The notes under the pieces are model-generated. The model saw only the letters and a program-made list of their open reading frames with translations, ran no database searches and had not been told where the DNA came from. A stretch of DNA of 64,000 nucleotides from Thiogranum sp. (lineage in GTDB: Bacteria; Pseudomonadota; Gammaproteobacteria; DSM-19610), in assembly GCA_024102665.1 (NCBI GenBank), contig JAGFJP010000152.1:22968-86967 (forward strand), given 5' to 3'. Positions 8,807 through 19,580 of this stretch are shown piece after piece (position 1 is the stretch's first letter; every line of letters begins with the position of its first letter). A program made the translations under genes and the position numbers.

Positions 8807-11110
8807 ATGCCGCCAAGAAAACGTAAAACCCGCCGTTCCAAAGCGAAACCACGTCGTACCGGAAAGCGCCAGGGATTTCCCTGGATCAAGCTCGCGCTCA
8901 GCGTATTGCTGATCGCCGCCGGTTACGTGGCGTTCCTCGACTTCCAGGTTTACCGCCAGTTCGAGGGCAAACGCTGGTCATTGCCGGCGCGCGTCTACGC
9001 CAGACCGCTGGAACTGTACGCGGGACTGCAACTATCGCCGGAACGGTTCGCCGACGAACTCAGGGCCCTGGGTTACCGCTTTACCACCGTGGCGCGCAGG
9101 CCCGGAGAGGTATCGCGTAACGGCACCCGTTTCCAGCTGATCAGCAGGCCGTTCGCATTCTGGGACGGTGAGGAGCAATCGCAGTCGTTGCGCGCTGCAT
9201 TTTCCTCCACTGAACTCACCGCCCTGCAGGATGATCGCAACGGCAACACGCTGGCGCTGGCGCGGCTGGACCCGCTGGAAATCGGCAGCATTCATACCGC
9301 GCGCCAGGAAGACCGCATCCTGCTCAAGCTGGAAGACGTCCCCGAGCAACTGATACAGGCGCTGCTGGCGGTCGAAGACCGCAGGTTTTATCAGCATCAC
9401 GGCATTTCGCCGCGCGCTGTCGGGCGGGCGTTCTGGGTCAATGTGCGCTCGGGAGAAGTGGTGCAGGGCGGCAGCACCCTGACCCAGCAGCTGGTGAAGA
9501 ACTTCTTCCTCAGCAACCAGCGCAGCTTCTGGCGCAAGTTCAATGAAGCGATCATGTCGCTGCTGCTGGAACGGCGTTATGACAAGGACGAAATCCTCGA
9601 GGCCTATCTCAACGAAATCTACCTGGCGCAGGATGGCCAGCGCGCGATTCACGGTTTCGGACTGGGCAGCGTGTTTTTCTTCCAGAGACCGCTCCAGGAG
9701 CTGAATACGGCGCAGATCGCGCTGCTCGTGGGCATGGTGAAAGGCCCGTCATACTACGATCCACGGCGACATCCCGATCGCGCCCTGGAGCGCCGCAACC
9801 TGGTGCTGCAGGTGATGCACGAGCAGGGCATCATCGATCAGCAGCAGTACCATGCGCAGCGCCGGGAAAAACTCGGTCTGGTCGAGGCGGCGGCCGGCAC
9901 CAGCAAGTCTTTCCCGGCTTTTCTGGACCTGGTGCGGCGTCAGTTGCGCCGCGATTACAACGAGTCCGACCTGGTCAGTGAAGGCCTGCAGATCTTCACC
10001 ACGCTGGATCCGCAGGTGCAGTGGGCGCTGCAGAAAAGCCTGGCGCAGCACACCCGGCCATTGCTCGAGAAACACCCGGACCTGCAGGGCGCCGGTCTGG
10101 TCACGCATACCGCCAACGGCGAAGTGCTGGCGCTGGAAGGCGGACGCCAGGGCGGCTTCGCCGGATTCAACCGCGCGCTCGATGCCAGGCGGCATATCGG
10201 TTCGCTGGTCAAGCCGTCGATCTATCTGACGGCGCTGGAGCAACCGCAGCGCTACAACCTCGCGACGCTCATCGACGATGGTCCTCTGGAGTTCGAGCAA
10301 TCGGGACAGCTATGGCGGCCCAACAACTACGACAAGCTGTTCCACGACCAGGTGCCGTTGTACCAGGCGCTGGCCCATTCCTACAACGTCGCGACCGCGC
10401 GCCTGGGACTGGAACTGGGCGTGGACGCGGTGATCGCCACTCTGCGGCGCCTGTCGGTGGAACAACCCTTGAATCCCTATCCGTCGCTGTTTCTCGGCGC
10501 AACCGATCTGAGCCCGCTGGATGTCACACAGTTCTATTTGAACTTTGCCAGCGGCGGTTTCCACGTGCCGTTGCGCAGCATTCGCGAAGTGATGAACGCG
10601 CAGGGCGCGTTGCTGCAGCGCTACGAACTCAGCGTCAACCGCGTCATCGATCCGGGGCCGGCGTACCTGATCAACCGGGCGCTGCAGATGGTAGTCGAGG
10701 AAGGCACTGCCAGGGCGCTCAACCAGCGTTTTTCGCCGGCACTGGGACTGGCTGGCAAAACCGGTACCACCAATGATCTGCGTGACAGCTGGTACGCCGG
10801 TTACGATGGCGAAAAGCTGGCGGTTGTCTGGATGGGCAGGGATGATAACCAGCCGATGGGCCTCACCGGCGCCGGCGGCGCCATGCAGGTGTGGTCGAGT
10901 CTGTATTCCATGACCGGAGCGATACCGCTGCAGCCGGTCAAACCGGAGGGCGTCGAATGGTACCTGGCCGACCGGGTGAGCGGCGGCCTGGCCGACAGCG
11001 GTTGCGACAATACCGTACAATTGCCCTTTATCGAAAAGGGCTCGAAACCGCCGCAGGTGCCGTGCGCGCGCGGCAAGTCTCTGCACTGGATAAGGGATCT
11101 GTTGCAATGA
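8807..11110 (+). CDS. mrcB: Penicillin-binding protein 1B (bifunctional peptidoglycan synthase)
   Basis: 767 residues, the family's usual length. A basic cytoplasmic tail (RKRKTRRSKAKPRR) and one membrane helix (29-46) precede a UB2H-like region. The glycosyltransferase domain carries the catalytic Glu190 in EDRRFYQHHG and QGGSTLTQQLVKN. The transpeptidase has all three active-site motifs: S466-L-V-K469, S525-Y-N527 and K651-T-G653. It polymerises and cross-links peptidoglycan in the periplasm. A possible -10 element TATACT lies at 8748-8753 without a good -35. Its TGA overlaps the ATG of the following lipoprotein gene (ATGA). Confidence 0.95.
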   Translation: MPPRKRKTRRSKAKPRRTGKRQGFPWIKLALSVLLIAAGYVAFLDFQVYRQFEGKRWSLPARVYARPLELYAGLQLSPERFADELRALGYRFTTVARRPGEVSRNGTRFQLISRPFAFWDGEEQSQSLRAAFSSTELTALQDDRNGNTLALARLDPLEIGSIHTARQEDRILLKLEDVPEQLIQALLAVEDRRFYQHHGISPRAVGRAFWVNVRSGEVVQGGSTLTQQLVKNFFLSNQRSFWRKFNEAIMSLLLERRYDKDEILEAYLNEIYLAQDGQRAIHGFGLGSVFFFQRPLQELNTAQIALLVGMVKGPSYYDPRRHPDRALERRNLVLQVMHEQGIIDQQQYHAQRREKLGLVEAAAGTSKSFPAFLDLVRRQLRRDYNESDLVSEGLQIFTTLDPQVQWALQKSLAQHTRPLLEKHPDLQGAGLVTHTANGEVLALEGGRQGGFAGFNRALDARRHIGSLVKPSIYLTALEQPQRYNLATLIDDGPLEFEQSGQLWRPNNYDKLFHDQVPLYQALAHSYNVATARLGLELGVDAVIATLRRLSVEQPLNPYPSLFLGATDLSPLDVTQFYLNFASGGFHVPLRSIREVMNAQGALLQRYELSVNRVIDPGPAYLINRALQMVVEEGTARALNQRFSPALGLAGKTGTTNDLRDSWYAGYDGEKLAVVWMGRDDNQPMGLTGAGGAMQVWSSLYSMTGAIPLQPVKPEGVEWYLADRVSGGLADSGCDNTVQLPFIEKGSKPPQVPCARGKSLHWIRDLLQ

Positions 11111-11589
11111 AATTCCTGGTTGTGTTGTTCGTTCTGCTGCTCGGTGCCTGTAGCGCGACCCCACCGCGCACGCTGCCGCCGGTTATCGACAGCTCCGGAC
11201 AGGCAGACCTGCCGCCGCCGGCTGAGGCGGAACCGGTCATCGAGGCCCCGGCCCGGACCACATCGACTCACGGGGCGGTCATTGCGTTGCTGGATCGTGC
11301 CGATGCCTATCACCGCGCCGGAGACAGTGGCAACGAAGCGGCCACCATAGAGCGCGCCTTGCGCATCGATCCGCGCAACGCCCGGCTCTGGAGCCGGCTG
11401 GCCGCTGCGCGCCTGGCCCAGGGGCAGGCCAGGCAGGCCGAGCAACTGGCGTTGAAATCCAACACCCTGTCCGCTGGCGACCGCCGCCTGCAGGCGGAGA
11501 ACTGGGCGCTGGTGGCGCGGGCCAGATGGGCGCTCAATGACAGCGCAGGCGCCCGCACCGCGGAACGCAAGGCGCGTGAATTGCAGTAG
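11107..11589 (+). CDS. TPR-containing lipoprotein
   Basis: 160 residues from the ATG that overlaps the PBP1B stop. Residues 1-16 form a lipoprotein signal with lipobox LLGAC, so Cys16 is the predicted lipidated residue. A Pro-rich linker is followed by TPR-like helices (DAYHRAGDSGNEAATIERAL, then LAAARLAQGQARQAEQLAL). The overlap with mrcB suggests a periplasmic partner of peptidoglycan synthesis, by analogy with lipoprotein activators of PBP1B; this is inference, as it is not LpoB by sequence that I can recognise. Confidence 0.82.
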   Translation: MKFLVVLFVLLLGACSATPPRTLPPVIDSSGQADLPPPAEAEPVIEAPARTTSTHGAVIALLDRADAYHRAGDSGNEAATIERALRIDPRNARLWSRLAAARLAQGQARQAEQLALKSNTLSAGDRRLQAENWALVARARWALNDSAGARTAERKARELQ

Positions 11590-11729
11590 CGGAATCCGGC
11601 GCGCCGCGAAGGCGGCTCCGGACCTCGTGTACCGACCCAACGGCCGTTAAACCAGCCCCGGGAAGGTAGTGTACAATCGCCCGCGAGGACCCGGGCGATG
11701 CAGCCGGCTGACATGCAACAGAGTGTGCC

Positions 11730-12239
11730 ATGGCCATATATTCCGTCGATAAACTGATCGCCGAGGCGCGCCGGCTCGCCGCGGAATTCCGCCGCACCAC
11801 GGGCAAACCGCTACCCGGCGTCAGCGGGGAAATCGCCGAATACGACGCAGCGCGTTTTCTCGATCTCGAAATCTGCAAGCAAAAACCCGGTGGCTATGAT
11901 GCTGTCGGCCGCGGCGCGCGCGAAGGCTGGCGGGTGCAGATCAAGGGCCGGGTCATATTCGACGAGGACAAATCCGGGCAACGGGTCGGGCAGCTCAAAC
12001 TGGATCAGGACTGGGACAGCGTGGTGTTGGTGACCATGGACGAAAACTACGAAACGTTCGAAATCTACGAAGCCGACCGCGAGGAGGTCGAGAACGCGAT
12101 GGACGAAGCGGCCGGCAGCGCGCGCAAAAAACGCGGCGCCATGACGGTTGCCCGCTTCAAGATCATTTCCCGGCTGGTATGGACGCGCGAAGAAGGCCGT
12201 ATCGAAGACGGAGTCTGGAACAACCGGTCCGGGCGTTGA
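11730..12239 (+). CDS. Uncharacterised protein with restriction-endonuclease-like sequence pattern
   Basis: 169 residues, soluble, ATG start in CCATGG. The order GEIAEYDAARFLDL ... GGYDAVGR ... WRVQIKGR resembles the E-D-(Q/E)xK pattern of PD-(D/E)XK nuclease folds, which would place the catalytic Lys in VQIKG near residue 74. That assignment rests only on a pattern. It sits 3 bases before a DinG-type helicase on the same strand, so a nucleic-acid role is reasonable but unproven. Confidence 0.6.
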   Translation: MAIYSVDKLIAEARRLAAEFRRTTGKPLPGVSGEIAEYDAARFLDLEICKQKPGGYDAVGRGAREGWRVQIKGRVIFDEDKSGQRVGQLKLDQDWDSVVLVTMDENYETFEIYEADREEVENAMDEAAGSARKKRGAMTVARFKIISRLVWTREEGRIEDGVWNNRSGR

Positions 12240-12242
12240 GCG

Positions 12243-14201
<1,959 letters not shown>

Positions 14202-14207
14202 CTTTCG

Positions 14208-14900
14208 ATGACGCGCATACTGGCGATAGAAACTGCGACGGAGGCCTGTTCGGTTGCGTTGCTGGTCGACGGCGAAATACGCGAACGCTTCGAGGTGGCG
14301 CCGCGCCGCCACGCGGCGCTGGTGCTGCCGTTCGCCGAATCGCTGTTGCAGGAAGCGGGACTGGCGCCCGGCGCGCTCGATGCCGTCGCCTTCGGGCGTG
14401 GGCCGGGTTCCTTCACCGGATTGCGCATCGCCGCAGGGATGGCGCAGGGCATGGCGTTCGGCGCCGATCTTCCGGTGATACCGGTGTCGACCCTGGCGGC
14501 GCTGGCGCTGGGCGCGGCGCGTGACCGGCAGATGCAGGATGTGCTGGCGGCGCTCGATGCGCGCATGAAGGAAGTCTACTGGGGCGCCTGGCGCTGCCAG
14601 CCCGACGGTTCGATGGAACTGGTCGGCGACGAAGGTGTCTATGCGCCGGCTGATGTGCCGCGCGCGGAAGCCGGTGACTGGATCGGCGCCGGCAGCGGCT
14701 GGGACAGCTACGCCGACGTGCTGGCGGATCGTTGCGGACTGGCGCCGTCGGCCATCGTGCGCGAGGCGAAACCGCACGCCGCTGATGTCGCGCGCATCGC
14801 CGGCGACCTGTTGTACCGCGGTTACGTCTTTGCGCCCGAACAGGCGCTGCCGGTGTATTTGCGCGACAATGTCGCCGACAAGCCGAAGGCGGGAGCCTGA
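14208..14900 (+). CDS. tsaB: tRNA threonylcarbamoyladenosine biosynthesis protein TsaB
   Basis: 230 residues, the normal TsaB length. It begins with the ASKHA-fold strand ILAIETATEACSVAL and contains GRGPGSFTGLRIA, the diagnostic TsaB signature. TsaB pairs with TsaD and TsaE to make t6A at tRNA position 37. It follows the helicase by 6 bases, the same adjacency (yoaA-tsaB) as in enterobacteria. Confidence 0.95.
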   Translation: MTRILAIETATEACSVALLVDGEIRERFEVAPRRHAALVLPFAESLLQEAGLAPGALDAVAFGRGPGSFTGLRIAAGMAQGMAFGADLPVIPVSTLAALALGAARDRQMQDVLAALDARMKEVYWGAWRCQPDGSMELVGDEGVYAPADVPRAEAGDWIGAGSGWDSYADVLADRCGLAPSAIVREAKPHAADVARIAGDLLYRGYVFAPEQALPVYLRDNVADKPKAGA

Positions 14901-14903
14901 GAC

Positions 14904-15170
14904 ATGCAGCAGGACGTATTGCAACAAGTGGTGGACATCGTCAGGGCCGATCCGCACAGCGGCCTGAGCCTTAACCTGTACGCCCTGGTCAGCACGTTGA
15001 AGATGGAGAAAAGCGGCTATATGTACATGTTGCGCAAACTGCGCGATCTGAATCCCGGGCAGCGCCGTCTGGCCTACGGCCTGATGGAACTGATGGCCGT
15101 ACACGGCAACCAGGGACCGGAATGGGACGCGGCGGTGCAGGCCATGGATGAAGCGATACGCCGTGGATGA
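14904..15170 (+). CDS. Small uncharacterised protein, 88 residues
   Basis: Starts 3 bases after the tsaB stop with a GGGAG site. The protein is helical, soluble and Met/Leu-rich (SGYMYMLRKLRDLNPGQR, YGLMELMAVHGN). No motif is recognisable. It sits between two tRNA-modification genes in one operon; a related role is only guilt by association. Confidence 0.68.
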   Translation: MQQDVLQQVVDIVRADPHSGLSLNLYALVSTLKMEKSGYMYMLRKLRDLNPGQRRLAYGLMELMAVHGNQGPEWDAAVQAMDEAIRRG

Positions 15171-15183
15171 GGTGGCACAACAC

Positions 15184-16479
15184 ATGAAGACGCCCGAACT
15201 GCTGGCGCCCGCCGGCACGCTGCACAACCTGCGTTACGCCATTGCCTATGGCGCCGATGCCGTTTACGCCGGCATGCCGCGCTACAGTCTGCGGGTGCGC
15301 AACAACGACTTCAGCCGTCTCGAGGCGCTCGCCACCGGCATCGCCGAAGTGCACGCCGCCGGCAAGGCGTTTTTCCTCGCCAGCAATGTGCTGCCGCATA
15401 ACAACAAGGTGAAAACCTTTCTCGCCGACATGAAACCGGTCATGGAGCTGGGTCCGGACGCGCTGATCATGGCCGACCCGGGACTGATCATGATGGTGCG
15501 CGAGCGCTGGCCGGACATGCCGATTCATTTGTCGGTGCAGGCCAACACCATGAACTACGCCAGCGTGAAGTTCTGGCAGCGCCTCGGCGTGAAACGCATC
15601 ATTCTGTCGCGCGAGCTGTCGCTGGGCCAGGTCGAGGAAATCCGCCACGAGTGTCCGGACATCGAGCTGGAGGTGTTCGTTCACGGCGCCCTGTGCATTG
15701 CCTATTCGGGGCGCTGCCTGCTGTCGGGCTACTTCAACCACCGCGATGCCAACCAGGGCAGCTGCACCAACGCCTGCCGCTGGGACTACAAGGTGCAGCC
15801 GGCGTCTGAAGACGTCAGCGGCGATATCCGCCTCGCTGCAGACCAGGACGCGGCGCCAAGCCAGGTCTACCTGCTCGAGGAAGCGCAGCGCCCGGGTTCC
15901 TATATGCCGATCGAGGAAGACGAGCACGGCACCTACATCATGAACTCAAAAGACCTGCGCGCCGTGGAGCACGTCGAGCGCCTGGTCAGAATGGGCATCG
16001 ACAGCCTGAAGATCGAGGGCCGCACCAAGTCGCATTATTACGCGGCGCGCACCGCGCAGGTCTACCGCAAGGCGATCGACGATGCCGTGGCCGGGCGGCC
16101 GTTCGATCCCGCGTTGCTCGGGCGCCTGGAGAACCTGGCGAGCCGCGGCTACACCGACGGGTTTTTCCAGCGCCACCACCAGCACGAGTACCAGAACTAC
16201 ATAGACAGTCATTCGAAGAGCCTGCAGCAGCGCTTCGTCGGCGAGCTGATCGGCTATGATCGTAACAGCGGCATGGCGGAAATCGAGGTCAAGAACCGCT
16301 TCGCCGTGGGTGACGAACTGGAGCTGATCATGCCCGGCGGCAACCGCACTTTCCGGCTGGACGCCATGCTGGACCGGAACGGGGAGCCCACCGAGGTGGC
16401 GCCCGGCAGCGGTCACCGGGTGAAAATTCCGCTCGGCGACGGCGACTATGCGATGGGTCTGCTGGCGCAGAATTTCTGA
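15184..16479 (+). CDS. trhP: tRNA 5-hydroxyuridine hydroxylase TrhP (YegQ, U32 peptidase family)
   Basis: 431 residues. I chose the ATG at 15184 because it has a GAGGTGG site and gives the family start MKTPELLAPAGTLHNL; an upstream ATG at 15148 would overlap the previous gene. U32 signatures: YGADAVYAG near the start, and the block EVFVHGALCIAYSGRCLLSG followed by C-x-N-x-C-R-W. The four Cys fit the family's iron-sulfur site. It hydroxylates U34 of tRNAs using prephenate-linked chemistry in E. coli. A GC hairpin follows. Confidence 0.93.
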   Translation: MKTPELLAPAGTLHNLRYAIAYGADAVYAGMPRYSLRVRNNDFSRLEALATGIAEVHAAGKAFFLASNVLPHNNKVKTFLADMKPVMELGPDALIMADPGLIMMVRERWPDMPIHLSVQANTMNYASVKFWQRLGVKRIILSRELSLGQVEEIRHECPDIELEVFVHGALCIAYSGRCLLSGYFNHRDANQGSCTNACRWDYKVQPASEDVSGDIRLAADQDAAPSQVYLLEEAQRPGSYMPIEEDEHGTYIMNSKDLRAVEHVERLVRMGIDSLKIEGRTKSHYYAARTAQVYRKAIDDAVAGRPFDPALLGRLENLASRGYTDGFFQRHHQHEYQNYIDSHSKSLQQRFVGELIGYDRNSGMAEIEVKNRFAVGDELELIMPGGNRTFRLDAMLDRNGEPTEVAPGSGHRVKIPLGDGDYAMGLLAQNF

Positions 16480-16483
16480 CCGG

Positions 16484-16499
16484 GGCCCGCGAGCGGGCC
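16484..16499 (+). terminator. GC hairpin after trhP
   Basis: GGCCCGC at 16484-16490 pairs with GCGGGCC at 16493-16499, five bases after the trhP stop. The T-run expected of an intrinsic terminator is missing (tail is TCCCCCGC), so termination efficiency is doubtful. Confidence 0.4.
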
Positions 16500-16527
16500 T
16501 CCCCCGCAGTGCCGAAGGAGTAACGCG

Positions 16528-17001
16528 ATGAAACGACTGGCTGTGCTGATGATCATGCTTTCACTGGCGGCGACCGGACTGGCATCGCCGCCGGCCCTGC
16601 TGAGCTGGGATACCGGCAAGGATCTGGAAACCTCCTACAAGGTGATTTATGACACACTGGAAGAGAACAGGTTCTTCGTGGTTTTCGAGCCGGATATCCA
16701 GGCGAATCTCGAGGGCTTCGCCGAACGCTGGGGTGACGATTACAACCGCAACCGGCTGGAAGGTATCCGCGCCATGGTGTTCTGCAACGGCTGGTACGCC
16801 AACGCCGTCAGTAACGCCGATCCGGACATGATGGCCCTGTGCCCTTTGCATATCACACTGATTCAGCAGGACGGCAGCACACGCATCCTGTTCGTGCGGC
16901 CGACGGCCGTGGCCCGTGGCAGCAAGGCGGAGGCCATCGCCGCAGAGCTGGAACAGGCCGTGGCGGATGCGCTGCAGCAGGCGGTCGAGGCATTGCGCTG
17001 A
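16528..17001 (+). CDS. Exported DUF302-like protein
   Basis: 157 residues with a cleavable signal peptide (about 1-19, ending LASP) and a GAAGGAG site. The core DLETSYKVIYDTLEENRFFV and the later LCPLHITLI match the layout of DUF302 domains, which are often periplasmic and found in sulfur- and metal-metabolising bacteria. Function is unknown. Followed 52 bases later by another envelope protein gene. Confidence 0.7.
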   Translation: MKRLAVLMIMLSLAATGLASPPALLSWDTGKDLETSYKVIYDTLEENRFFVVFEPDIQANLEGFAERWGDDYNRNRLEGIRAMVFCNGWYANAVSNADPDMMALCPLHITLIQQDGSTRILFVRPTAVARGSKAEAIAAELEQAVADALQQAVEALR

Positions 17002-17053
17002 TGGTGTTGTTCGCGAACTGCCGGGCGTAACGGGAATACGCCGGCCCTCACGC

Positions 17054-17737
17054 ATGAGAAAATTGGTTCCGCTGCTGGTGCTGATCGTTGTCGTGTTCGC
17101 GACTGTCCCCTGGTTGTTCCGCAACACGACGCAGCCGCCGCAACTGGCCCGCAATCTGCCCTGGCAGATCGAACTGCTCCCGGACGGGACTTCCAGCGTG
17201 TTCGGTATCGAACTCGGTCACGCCACGCTCGACGATGTGCGCGAGCAGCTTGGCGATGACATGGAACTGGCGGTGATTGTTTTTCCCGGGGAAACACAGG
17301 GTGGCCTGGAGATGTTCTACAGCCATTACACGGCAGGACTGTTGTCCGGCAAACTCATCGTCGCCGCCGATGTCGCGCCGGATACCCTGGCGCAGATGCG
17401 CGAGCGAGCGGTGCACGCGGAATACATGCAAAGCAGCGCCCGCAAATTCCGGCTGCATCCTCAGGATCTGCCGCTCGCCTGGCAGGCGCGGGTCAAGGGC
17501 CTGACGTTTGTGCCGACGGTGGACATCGGCGAAGATGCCGCGCGCAAACGCTTCGGAGAACCCGCATCCCGGGTCGTCGCGACGCCGGGCGCGACGCACT
17601 GGCTGTACCCGGACAAGGGACTGGACCTGATTCTCAACGAACCGGGCAAGGACGTCCTGCAATACGTCGCGCCACGCGACTTCGCGACATTGACCGATCC
17701 GCTGGAACGCGCCGCGACCGCTGCCGGACAACCCTGA
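17054..17737 (+). CDS. Membrane-anchored or exported protein of unknown function
   Basis: 227 residues from the ATG at 17054. One N-terminal hydrophobic helix (LVPLLVLIVVVFATVPWLF, residues 4-22) without an obvious cleavage site, then a periplasmic region with GIELGHATLDDVREQLG and RKRFGEPASRVV. These resemble repeats seen in uncharacterised envelope proteins. No enzyme motif is visible. Probably co-transcribed with the DUF302 gene upstream. Confidence 0.65.
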   Translation: MRKLVPLLVLIVVVFATVPWLFRNTTQPPQLARNLPWQIELLPDGTSSVFGIELGHATLDDVREQLGDDMELAVIVFPGETQGGLEMFYSHYTAGLLSGKLIVAADVAPDTLAQMRERAVHAEYMQSSARKFRLHPQDLPLAWQARVKGLTFVPTVDIGEDAARKRFGEPASRVVATPGATHWLYPDKGLDLILNEPGKDVLQYVAPRDFATLTDPLERAATAAGQP

Positions 17738-17978
17738 GTCACTGTTGCGCTGTTCCGCCCGCCCGCGCTGAAATGCGGGCTAACTCTGTGCATTCATCGC
17801 ACGTGGATCCCCCGATTGGTGCATGCACGCGCCGCTGCAACCGCAGTTCGCCGCGGTATGCGTTGTTTCTCAGGTCATCGGGGCACGGTATGCCTATTGC
17901 TTGCGAATCCGGCGTGACATGGTCACAGCCATGTCATGAATTCCGCCTATGATGCGGAAAAACGCAAGGGGGAGCGAT

Positions 17979-18254
17979 ATGGATGCATGCGGGAGACGGC
18001 TGCGTTTCGCCATGGGCGCTGCATTGCTGCTGGTGGGTCTGAATGTGATTCTGGTGATGTCCGGTGGCGCCGAGTGGGTGTACGGCAACTTGCCTGGCAT
18101 GGTGGCGACCAACAGTCGGTCGACGGAGACCGGGCGCTACGCCGGTTTTCCCGGATCCCGGGAATGCAACTACGCCGGTCGGGTACAACAAGGGTCAGCC
18201 GGATCGTTACCGCAACTGGCTGAAATTCCCGCAGTGGCCAGCAAAGCCTGTTGA
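17979..18254 (+). pseudogene. Possible small exported protein with a frameshift
   Basis: A GGGGGAG site precedes the ATG at 17979, and the first 35 residues look like a signal peptide (MGAALLLVGLNVILVMSGG). After about position 18150 the starting frame gives low-quality sequence, while the +1 frame reads GYNKGQPDRYRNWLKFPQWP to a stop at 18273. This suggests one reading-frame slip in a small secreted protein gene. No family is recognised. The gap 17738-17978 before it holds nothing I can identify. Confidence 0.3.
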
Positions 18255-18264
18255 AGGCCTGTTT

Positions 18265-19497
18265 TTATCGTGACCCGGGCGGGTCCGCATCCTTATCGTC
18301 CGCATGCCTGGAGCCAGCGGTATGCATCAGGCGGTTGGCGAGCCGGCGGGTGTTGATGGCCTGTGCCCGTACCTTGGCGAACAAAGCCTCCAGCGTTTCC
18401 GGACTGGTTTCACCGCGTTTGAAGCGGTTCATCGCCATGGTCGCGTAGACCGCGATATCGATAAGATTGTCCGAGACTTCCGTGAGCGCGGCTTCGTCCA
18501 GCTGCGGCGCTTTCGGGCGCGGTGCGTCCTGCGCGGATTGCACTTCGCCTTCGGTTACCGGCGTCGCTTCGGTGGCTGACTCAGTTTCTGCCGTTGAGAC
18601 CACCGGCTCCGGCGCCTCCGGCGGCGAAAATACAAACGGCGGCGAGCTTTGCTCGTGGGTGATTTCCGCCTGTGTCGGCGCCTCTATATCCATGCCTGCG
18701 GATTCCGGCAGCGGCGTCTGCACGAACGCGGGCCCGGGCCGGTACGGCGGCGGCTGGTTGAGATGAAACGTCATGTTGTAACTGGCAGGGGAGGCGTCAT
18801 CGCGTGTTTTGCGCACGCGGTGCAGTTGCGGGTAAACGCTGGTGGCGACCAGCAGCGCCAGGAATCCGAACGGCGCCAGGAACGCTGAGCGCGTCAGGCC
18901 GGCGGTTACCAGCGCGTCGGAAAGCGCGGCGCCGAAAAGCACCAGCAGTCCGGACCCCAGCGCCAGCGCGGCGCGTTTTTCATCGGCGCGGTACAGCCTG
19001 AAGCTGGCGTACAGGGAAAACAGCAGCGAGGCGAGCATGCCCGCCTGCACCACGTTCCACCAGGGATTGACGCGGGTGTGCAGCGTGATCTGCATCTGAC
19101 CGCTCGGCAGCGTCTGGCTGATCGGCGTTACGTCGGAATAGAGCAGGCTGAACGGAGCGCCGATGTTACCGATCAACAGCAGGCTCCAGAGCACAGTGAG
19201 CGCGGCGAGCAGCAGGCGTGGTTTGTAGTCGGTGTATGCGGCGACAAACCAGGCGAACGCGCCCCACAGCAGGAATCCGGCAAACACGCTGAGCTTGCCC
19301 GCGGGAATCAGGTTCGCCACCGAATCCGCCTGGTAGGCCAGAGCGCTGGCCACGGCGAACGCGCAGAGCAGCAGGTACATGACACCGTGAATGACATGCG
19401 GATGATCGGAGGCTTGCCGGGCACCGAGATACAATTGATGCGCTCCGCCATAAAAGGCGATTCCCGCCAGGATATACAGTGCTGACTCGAACATCAT
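18265..19497 (-). CDS. Seven-helix membrane protein with long cytoplasmic tail
   Basis: 410 residues. The first ~230 hold about seven hydrophobic helices (for example LYILAGIAFYGGAHQLYLGA, VMYLLLCAFAVASALAY, FGFLALLVATSVYPQL), an arrangement like membrane sensor input modules. Residues ~240-345 are a Pro/Glu-rich disordered linker and the end (DNLIDIAVYATMAMNRFKR) is a short helical segment with no kinase, GGDEF or other output domain. It may be a sensor lacking its effector or a partner of another protein. Convergent with the possible pseudogene. Confidence 0.7.
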   Translation of the reverse strand: MMFESALYILAGIAFYGGAHQLYLGARQASDHPHVIHGVMYLLLCAFAVASALAYQADSVANLIPAGKLSVFAGFLLWGAFAWFVAAYTDYKPRLLLAALTVLWSLLLIGNIGAPFSLLYSDVTPISQTLPSGQMQITLHTRVNPWWNVVQAGMLASLLFSLYASFRLYRADEKRAALALGSGLLVLFGAALSDALVTAGLTRSAFLAPFGFLALLVATSVYPQLHRVRKTRDDASPASYNMTFHLNQPPPYRPGPAFVQTPLPESAGMDIEAPTQAEITHEQSSPPFVFSPPEAPEPVVSTAETESATEATPVTEGEVQSAQDAPRPKAPQLDEAALTEVSDNLIDIAVYATMAMNRFKRGETSPETLEALFAKVRAQAINTRRLANRLMHTAGSRHADDKDADPPGSR

Positions 19498-19580
19498 GCC
19501 GTAAGACCCGATAAGCCTTTCATCGAAAAGGATATAGTAATAGCGGTGGGATGGCTATTTTATAAAGCGCGGGACGCGGC

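Noticed and set aside
15148..15183. Upstream ATG for trhP
   Set aside because: Overlaps the previous gene and adds residues absent from the family; the ATG at 15184 has the better ribosome site.
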